From contig CAKVCG010000003.1 of NCBI GenBank assembly GCA_934725525.1, positions 1 to 39,394 on the forward strand: 39,394 nucleotides of DNA, given 5' to 3'. Made by a program: the position numbers and the translations under genes. The DNA comes from an uncultured Brachyspira sp. (GTDB lineage: Bacteria; Spirochaetota; Brachyspiria; Brachyspirales; Brachyspiraceae). Positions within the stretch are counted from its first letter, which is position 1. Each line of letters opens with the position of its first letter. Of this stretch, positions 34,491 through 39,394 are shown piece after piece. The notes below the pieces were generated by a model. The model ran no database searches. It was not told where the DNA came from and saw only the letters and a list, made by a program, of their open reading frames with translations.

Positions 34491-34583
34491 TTTTTATAAA
34501 TTTGTAGTAAATTATAAATGTTTCACATGAAACAAGTTAATTGTTAATTTTATAAGATAATATTTTAAGTTTATATTCCGATA
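34489..34583 (+). repeat. Direct repeat copy B (parS-like site plus 26-base element)
   Basis: AATTTTTATAAATTTGTAGTA, parS-like site 3, and the 26-base element at 34558-34583 (TAATATTTTAAG, TTTATATTCCGATA) repeat the order of copy A, here before the small membrane protein gene. The element starts 24 bases after the parS-like site, against 17 in copy A. Confidence 0.75.
34519..34534 (+). promoter_or_regulatory. parS-like site 3
   Basis: A third identical TGTTTCACATGAAACA in the same orientation, 28 bases after the DUF2726 stop codon and 84 bases before the small membrane protein start, the same distance as site 2 to its gene. Confidence 0.6.
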
Positions 34584-34617
34584 TTTAATTGTATTAAAAA
34601 ATGTTTTTAGCTTTAGT

Positions 34618-34806
34618 ATGAAAAAATTTATAATAGGCTTATTATTAGGGATAATTATCACAATAATCGGTTATAATCTATTTCCAAAACTATATTCTCA
34701 ATTAAGTAGTAGAGATTCAAGTTCTTTAAATACTATAGCTTCCGAATTAAAAAGTATAAGACGAGTGTTAGAAAGTATTCAATCCGAATTAAAGTTTAAT
34801 AGATAG
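34618..34806 (+). CDS. Small membrane protein with coiled-coil tail
   Basis: A 62-residue protein with one N-terminal membrane helix (KKFIIGLLLGIIITIIGY, residues 2-19), a Ser-rich turn (LSSRDSSSLN) and a short amphipathic helix with heptad spacing (IASELKSIRRVLESIQSEL). Not recognised. There is no strong ribosome site. It shares its 5' region (parS-like site and 26-base element) with the DUF2726 gene, so the two may be co-regulated. A membrane anchor or oligomerising partner is a plausible but unproven role. Confidence 0.6.
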   Translation: MKKFIIGLLLGIIITIIGYNLFPKLYSQLSSRDSSSLNTIASELKSIRRVLESIQSELKFNR

Positions 34807-34839
34807 AATAAATATTTGAATAGTTTATATTATTAGGGC

Positions 34840-34867
34840 TTGATTTTTTAAATATTTACTATATAAT
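34840..34867 (+). promoter_or_regulatory. Sigma-70 promoter of carD
   Basis: TTGATT (34840-34845), 16-base spacer, TATAAT (34862-34867), directed toward carD. The leader would be about 65 bases. Confidence 0.6.
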
Positions 34868-34938
34868 AAAACCGTGGAATTTTATTATAAATAGTTAGAT
34901 AATTTATAGAATAAAAATTTTCTATTTATAGGGATTAT

Positions 34939-35508
34939 ATGTATAAGTTAAATAGTTATGTTGTATATCCTATGTATGGTATATGTAAAGTGACGGGCAT
35001 TTCAAAAAATAAAGTCAATTCCCGTTTAGTGGAATGCTATGTATTTGAATGTGACGGCGAGAATATTACATTGAAAGTCCCCGTGAATAGAGTAAAAGAG
35101 TATCGTATAAGAAAAATAATATCTAAAAACGAAGCGGCAAATTTTTTGACTTTGCTTCAAACAAAACCTCAAGATATAGAGAATAATTGGAAGTTGAGAT
35201 ATAATGAAAATGAGGAAAAACTTAAAAGTGGAGATATTAAAGAGACGATAGATGTCGCGCGAAGTTTATTTACAAGAAATAAAATAAAAGAACTTTCCGC
35301 AAGCGAAAAGAGATTGTATGAAAAAGCATATACTTTTATAGTTAATGAAATTAGTATAGCTCTTAAAAAAGATAAAGACGAAATAGAAGATATAGTTTCA
35401 AACGCTTTGGAAAAATCCGCTAAAAAATTTAAAAATAAATCTTCTAATAAACCTCTTATGGATAAAGAAGTCATAAGAACAAGAAAAAAGAAGAAAAAAG
35501 ATACTTAG
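34939..35508 (+). CDS. CarD-family transcription regulator
   Basis: A 189-residue CarD-type protein. The N-terminal RNA-polymerase-interaction domain reads YVVYPMYGICKVTGISKN, ECYVFECDGENITLKVPVNR and VKEYRIRKIISKNEA. The C-terminal helical domain (residues 75-160) contains the family pattern WKLRYNENEEKLKSG and VARSLFTRNKIKELSASEKRL followed by YEKAYTFIVNEIS. CarD stabilises open promoter complexes of rRNA and housekeeping genes. The tail is Lys/Arg-rich. AGGGA lies about six bases before the ATG. A YacL-type gene follows 115 bases downstream, a pair also seen in Firmicutes. Confidence 0.92.
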   Translation: MYKLNSYVVYPMYGICKVTGISKNKVNSRLVECYVFECDGENITLKVPVNRVKEYRIRKIISKNEAANFLTLLQTKPQDIENNWKLRYNENEEKLKSGDIKETIDVARSLFTRNKIKELSASEKRLYEKAYTFIVNEISIALKKDKDEIEDIVSNALEKSAKKFKNKSSNKPLMDKEVIRTRKKKKKDT

Positions 35509-35623
35509 AGGAAAGAAGGATAAGATTGGTATTTATCCATTCAAATGTTTTATTTATTCTATTAATATTTAATTTATTGTCGTTTGGGCTGCTTGTATAA
35601 AATAAAAAATTGGGAGAAAATTT

Positions 35624-36628
35624 ATGTGGCGTGCGGTATATTTTTTTATATCTTTATTAATAGCTTTATTTGTTTATTTATATTATGATAAAAATTTCAA
35701 TTCAAAGGCTTTGATTATATTTCTTATAAGCGCTTTACTTATATTTTTATTTGAGTTTTTTTTAATCAGAAAAAAATCTTCAAAAATAACTTTAACATTT
35801 TTTATATCTTTCTTTTTTACGATTGTTACGGTTTTACTAACGATACTTGCCGTAAAGAGTATAGGAATAGATTTGTCATTAAATATAAAATTGGTTATTT
35901 TGTTTATAGAAGGATATTTGACTTTTGGAATAATATCCGCGTTTATACCTAATTTATCGGATATATTCAAATTGACAAAGCAGGATAAAACGGGGGCGGC
36001 AAAAATATTGGATACTTCGGTTATAGTTGATGGCAGAATATACGATATAGCCGAAAAGAAATTTTTTGACGGAATTTTAATTTTGCCAGAATTCGTAATA
36101 AAGGAAGTTCAATTTTTAAGCGATTCAAAAGACCCCCAAAAAAGAATAAGAGGAAGAAGGGCTTTGGAAATTCTAAACAAAATGAAATCTTCTAAAAATA
36201 TATTATTGTCAGTTACGGATATTGATTTTCCTAATATAAAAGAAGTCGATTTGAAACTTATAGAACTTGCAAAAAAAATGGACGCTAAAGTTATAACGAA
36301 CGATTTTAATTTAATGAAAGTCGCTTCGCTTCATAATGTGAGCATATTAAATATTAACGATTTGGCTAATTCTCTTCATGTTGTAGTTTTGCCCGGCGAA
36401 GCTATAAAAATAGATTTGATAAGAGAAGGAAAAGACAAACAGGCGCTCGGCTATTTGGAAGATGGCACTATGATAGTAGTCGACAACGCCAAGCATTTAA
36501 TAGGTAAAAATGTCGATATAGTAATCGATAATGTTCTGCCTAAAGAAGCGGGAAGAGTTATATTCGCATCCTTACTTGTAGCTAACAAAAGTAGAAATAT
36601 GTCAAATCAGAATAAGAAATTTAAATAA
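35624..36628 (+). CDS. PIN-TRAM membrane protein (YacL family)
   Basis: A 334-residue protein with four N-terminal membrane helices (about residues 4-21, 29-48, 56-78, 88-108). A cytoplasmic PIN domain follows with acidic residues in LDTSVIVDGRIYDIA, LPEFVIKEVQFLSDS and VITNDFNLMKVASLHNV. A C-terminal TRAM domain (DLIREGKDKQALGYLEDGTM, VVDNAKHLIGKNVDI) is expected to bind RNA. YacL-type proteins are membrane ribonuclease candidates of unknown target. GGGAG precedes the ATG. The gene ends at a strong shared terminator. Confidence 0.92.
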   Translation: MWRAVYFFISLLIALFVYLYYDKNFNSKALIIFLISALLIFLFEFFLIRKKSSKITLTFFISFFFTIVTVLLTILAVKSIGIDLSLNIKLVILFIEGYLTFGIISAFIPNLSDIFKLTKQDKTGAAKILDTSVIVDGRIYDIAEKKFFDGILILPEFVIKEVQFLSDSKDPQKRIRGRRALEILNKMKSSKNILLSVTDIDFPNIKEVDLKLIELAKKMDAKVITNDFNLMKVASLHNVSILNINDLANSLHVVVLPGEAIKIDLIREGKDKQALGYLEDGTMIVVDNAKHLIGKNVDIVIDNVLPKEAGRVIFASLLVANKSRNMSNQNKKFK

Positions 36629-36661
36629 TTTTAAAGTTTTTTATAAATTATATAAATTAAA

Positions 36662-36689
36662 AAGGACTTTATATATTTATAAAGTCCTT
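36662..36689. terminator. Strong bidirectional terminator
   Basis: AAGGACTTTATA (36662-36673) pairs perfectly with TATAAAGTCCTT (36678-36689), a 12-bp stem with a four-base loop (TATT). It lies between the converging YacL-type and ankyrin genes, with T-rich tracts on both strands. Confidence 0.88.
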
Positions 36690-36703
36690 AACTTTTATTT
36701 GTA

Positions 36704-38428
36704 TTAATAATTGAAATTCCACCATTTTTTAGTTAAATCCGTCTTTTTTCTATATACAGGCAAATCATTATCTTCACGGATATGATTGATAGAACCGCTT
36801 AAATATGAAAATATTTCATTATATTCGTTTTCATTAGCCCAATCGGCTGCCGTATATCCGTCATTGTCTTTCAAATTTTTATCGACATTATATTTTTCAA
36901 CCAAAATAACGACCGTATTCATGTTTCCATATATAGCGGCATAATGAAGAGGAGTTTGAGCGGAAGAATTCTTTTGAGTTGGATTTGCTCCTTGATTTAA
37001 AAGTAACTCTATAGTCGAATCAAAATTTTTCATAATAGCCCAATGTAAAGCCGTATCTTCTCCGTTATTGTCCGCTTCGTTTATTAAAGTTTTATCTTTA
37101 TTTAATAATAAACTGATAACTTCGTTATTACCGTTAGCGGCGGCTATATGAATAGCCATAGCTCCGTCTATATCGTCTTTTGCTCTTATATTGCAATTAG
37201 CGTCCAAAAGAGCGGAAACTATTTGAGGATTTCCAATATAAGAAGCGTATAATAAAGGGGTATCGCCTCCCAAATACCAACCCTCGGAAGTAGTCGCTTC
37301 ATAAGGGAGTTTTATTTCTTTATTTATTTCTTTATATGAAAGTAAGATATTAACCAAGTCCAAATTATTATTTTCTATAGCTCTATGTAAGGGAGAATAA
37401 CCGTCATCATCCTGAAAATTAGGATTAACGCCCTCTTTTATTAAATTATTAACAGCTATTATGTCGTTGTTTTTTATCGCTACTAAAAGCTCGAGTTGTT
37501 TTACATCCAATTCATCTATGTTAGTATTTTTTTTATTTTCATTATCCTCTTCAGATGGAATATCTATAGTTCCTACATATGCATCGTCATTTTCAGCTTC
37601 TTCTTTCTCAAATAGCTCGTCGTTTACTACTACCGTATCTTTTTCTTCGCCTTCTCTTTCTATATTTTCTTTGCCCGCTAAATAATTTTTAACATCGTCA
37701 TTTTTAGCGTAAGATAAAGGCGTGCTTCCATCTTTTGCTTTGCTTTCCTTATCCGCTCCCAGGTCTATAAGATTTTCAACGGTTTGAAGAGATGAAAAAG
37801 CGGAGGCGTAATGAAGAGCCGTCCAACCGTCTATATCTTTCGCTTCTATATCCGCTCCTTTTTCGGATAAAAATTTAATAGTTTCCGGTTTATCTTTCAT
37901 AGCGGCCCAGTGTAAAGGAGTATTCCCTTTATTATCTGTTTCATTGATTATAGTTTCATCTTTTGATAGTAGTATTTCTATAACCTCGTTGTTGCCGTTT
38001 GCAGCAGCCATATGAATCGCCATACTTCCATCAATATCGTCCCTCGCTTTTATATCGGCGTTATTATTAAGCAAAGTTTTAACAATATTTGTGTATCCTA
38101 AATATGAGGCTAAAATCAAAGGAGTCGCTCCGCCCAAATACCAACCGTTTATATTAACCGCTATATCCAATTTGGAATTTATATTTAAATTCGTGTTCTT
38201 TAAAAGTTCATTAACGGTAGCCAAATCGTTATTATAAATCGCTCTATGAATCGGAGTATATCCGTTCGTATCCAAAACATTAATATTTATATTTGTAGAA
38301 TTCATTAATGAAGAAACATTTTGAAAATTTTTTTCATTTATAGCTTTAAATAAATTTTCTTCTTCATTCGTTAAAGCGAATAAAGAAAAAGCTAATAATA
38401 GAGATAATAAATATTTAATAGATTTCAT
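36704..38428 (-). CDS. Secreted or periplasmic ankyrin-repeat protein with duplicated halves
   Basis: The frame opens at a TTG (38440), but ATG 38426-38428 is preferred since it has GAGGTG close upstream and begins a signal peptide (MKSIKYLLSLLLAFSLFALT). The 574-residue product has about a dozen ankyrin repeats in two homologous blocks (about residues 50-250 and 310-550) separated by an acidic linker (EKEEAENDDAYVGTID, PSEEDNENKK). Both blocks share NGYTPIHRAI/DGYSPLHRAI, GWYLGGATPL/GWYLGGDTPL and the line ARDDIDGSMAIHMAAANGNN against AKDDIDGAMAIHIAAANGNN. Ankyrin proteins bind partners; no enzyme domain is seen. It may act in the periplasm or at the surface. Confidence 0.88.
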   Translation of the reverse strand: MKSIKYLLSLLLAFSLFALTNEEENLFKAINEKNFQNVSSLMNSTNININVLDTNGYTPIHRAIYNNDLATVNELLKNTNLNINSKLDIAVNINGWYLGGATPLILASYLGYTNIVKTLLNNNADIKARDDIDGSMAIHMAAANGNNEVIEILLSKDETIINETDNKGNTPLHWAAMKDKPETIKFLSEKGADIEAKDIDGWTALHYASAFSSLQTVENLIDLGADKESKAKDGSTPLSYAKNDDVKNYLAGKENIEREGEEKDTVVVNDELFEKEEAENDDAYVGTIDIPSEEDNENKKNTNIDELDVKQLELLVAIKNNDIIAVNNLIKEGVNPNFQDDDGYSPLHRAIENNNLDLVNILLSYKEINKEIKLPYEATTSEGWYLGGDTPLLYASYIGNPQIVSALLDANCNIRAKDDIDGAMAIHIAAANGNNEVISLLLNKDKTLINEADNNGEDTALHWAIMKNFDSTIELLLNQGANPTQKNSSAQTPLHYAAIYGNMNTVVILVEKYNVDKNLKDNDGYTAADWANENEYNEIFSYLSGSINHIREDNDLPVYRKKTDLTKKWWNFNY

Positions 38429-38612
38429 TTTGCACCTCAAATTAAAACGGTTTACATAATTATATAATATTATAAAAAAATAGCAATAACAATTAGAAAT
38501 AATTTTTATTGTAAGAAATTTTTTAAATTTAATTTATATTATAATTTGTGGGAGATTAATAAATGATGTATTAAATGTGATTAATATAAAATATTATAAA
38601 TTAACATACTAC

Positions 38613-38641
38613 TTGACAAAAATTTATTATTCCGCTATAAT
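38613..38641 (+). promoter_or_regulatory. Consensus sigma-70 promoter of the riboflavin operon
   Basis: Perfect TTGACA (38613-38618), 17-base spacer, perfect TATAAT (38636-38641). Transcription would start near 38648, exactly at the first base of the FMN riboswitch P1 stem. Confidence 0.92.
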
Positions 38642-38647
38642 GTAGTT

Positions 38648-38775
38648 AAATCTTCGGGGCGAGGTGAAATTCCATACCGGCGGTAAAGTCCGCGAGCTTA
38701 TTTTATAAAATTAAAATAAAGCAGATTTGGTTAAATTCCAAAACCGACAGTTAAAGTCTGGATGGTAGAAGATTT
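38648..38775 (+). ncRNA. FMN riboswitch (RFN element)
   Basis: The conserved RFN sequence blocks are present: P1 stem AAATCTTC (38648-38655) with GAAGATTT (38768-38775), GGGGCGAGGTGAAATTCC, ATACCGGCGGTAAAGTCCGCGAGC, a variable hairpin arm (TTATTTTA/TAAAATAA), GATTTGGTTAAATTCCAAAACC and GACAGTTAAAGTCTGGATGG. FMN binding would favour the terminator downstream and switch off riboflavin synthesis genes. It sits directly after a consensus promoter and about 160 bases before ribD. Confidence 0.97.
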
Positions 38776-38809
38776 GAATCAGTTATAAAATTGTAGAATT
38801 CTTCCTAAA

Positions 38810-38848
38810 AAAGCTCCAATAAGTTTTTAATTAAGCTATTGGAGTTTT
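38810..38848 (+). terminator. Riboswitch-controlled terminator
   Basis: CTCCAATA (38814-38821) pairs with TATTGGAG (38837-38844), extended outward by AA(A)G/TTT, followed by TTTTATTTT. It stands between the FMN aptamer and ribD, the expected place for transcription attenuation. Confidence 0.85.
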
Positions 38849-38935
38849 ATTTTATAACCGATTATTTCAGAATATCATTAATCAAAAATCCCGAAAAATA
38901 ATTATTTAAGAATTAAAGTTTTTAGAGTTTAAAAA

Positions 38936-39394
38936 ATGCATGAAAAATATATGAGACTTGCGATAGAGGAAGCTAAAAAAGGAGAAGGTTTTGTGAATCC
39001 TAATCCTTTGGTTGGCGCGGTAATCGTTAAAAACAATAAAATTTTGGGAATCGGGCATCATAAAAAATATGGAGAAAATCATGCCGAAATAAACGCGATT
39101 CTAAATGCAAAAAAGAAAAAAAATAATATAGAAAACGCTACGATATATGTTAATTTAGAACCTTGCTCTCATTACGGAAAAACGCCGCCTTGCGCGGATG
39201 CGATAATAAAAAATAAATTTAAAAGAGTCGTTATTGGTTGTTTAGATAGCAATAAAAAAGTCTCTGGAAACGGAATAAAAAAATTAAGAGAAGCAAAAAT
39301 TGAAGTTATAGAAAATATTCTTGAAAAAGAATGCAGAAAATTAAACGAAGTATTTTTTCATTATATAAATAGCAAAAAACCTTTTATGGTTATG
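38936..39394 (+). CDS. ribD: Riboflavin biosynthesis deaminase RibD (N-terminal part, cut by window edge)
   Basis: The open frame starts at ATG 38936-38938 and runs to the last base (153 codons) without a stop. It is the deaminase domain of RibD, which converts the pyrimidine intermediate in riboflavin synthesis. The zinc site is GENHAEINAI (His-Ala-Glu) and LEPCSHYGKTPPCADAI (Cys pair). VNPNPLVGAVIVKNNKILGI and RVVIGCLDSNKKVSGNGIKK are typical. The reductase domain should follow beyond the window, and KKPFMVM is its likely first strand. The RBS is weak (TTTTTAGAG). Expression is controlled by the FMN riboswitch. Confidence 0.95.
   Translation, partial: MHEKYMRLAIEEAKKGEGFVNPNPLVGAVIVKNNKILGIGHHKKYGENHAEINAILNAKKKKNNIENATIYVNLEPCSHYGKTPPCADAIIKNKFKRVVIGCLDSNKKVSGNGIKKLREAKIEVIENILEKECRKLNEVFFHYINSKKPFMVM

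Noticed and set aside
33671..34534. CRISPR array or insertion-sequence ends as explanation for the repeated 16-mer
   Set aside because: Only three copies with unequal spacing (47 and 769 bases), no constant-length spacers, no transposase and no cas gene nearby.

Overview
The window is a compact, very A+T-rich bacterial chromosome segment that reads as a Brachyspira-type spirochete. This is inferred from base composition, short lipoproteins with relaxed lipoboxes, the CarD/YacL pair, a bactofilin-MreBCD-CheY/CheR cluster and a FlgM-like protein. No rRNA or other marker fixes the species. Most genes lie on the minus strand in short-spaced operons.

Layout. 1-1600: the 5' end of an acidic protein, a decayed 3' fragment of an Rpn-like gene, and two small lipoprotein genes, the second frameshifted; a strong hairpin at 1565-1596 follows. 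1653-6131 (minus): cardiolipin synthase, a UvrD/PcrA-type helicase and FabH. 6224-8080: an accessory patch with a small unknown gene, a beta-class DNA methyltransferase broken by one base in an A7 tract, and an 18-codon stub of ribosomal protein L32. 8115-11512 (minus): tig-clpP-clpX and a tRNA-Gly(GCC) with its own promoter and terminator. 11668-13698 (plus): a second UvrD/PcrA-type helicase. 13743-18861 (minus): CheY, CheR, bactofilin, a membrane TPR protein, MreB, MreC and MreD, apparently one shape/signalling operon. 19025-23720: a VUT/YhhQ transporter, a dicarboxylate symporter, TilS and a PIN-PhoH ATPase. 23881-24990: an envelope protein carrying a C10 tract. 25106-30117 (minus): TPR lipoprotein, DprA, TopA and AmiC, with TopA and AmiC overlapping out of frame.

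30118-30741 is a gene-free A+T-rich stretch. Then come a histidine-kinase-like protein that has lost its key catalytic motifs, translationally overlapped with a seven-helix membrane LuxR-type regulator (30742-32482). After RsmI and a FlgM-like protein, three identical copies of a 16-base sequence that matches the ParB-binding site parS at 15 of 16 bases surround a membrane-anchored DUF2726 protein and a tiny membrane protein (33671-34806). The window ends with CarD, a YacL-type PIN-TRAM protein, a duplicated ankyrin-repeat protein, and an FMN riboswitch with a textbook promoter and terminator ahead of a truncated ribD.

The best candidates for something undescribed are the pseudokinase/membrane-LuxR pair, the parS-like cluster with its duplicated 5' module, and the C10 tract, which looks like an ON/OFF switch in an envelope protein. 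All calls come from reading the sequence; no database search was run.
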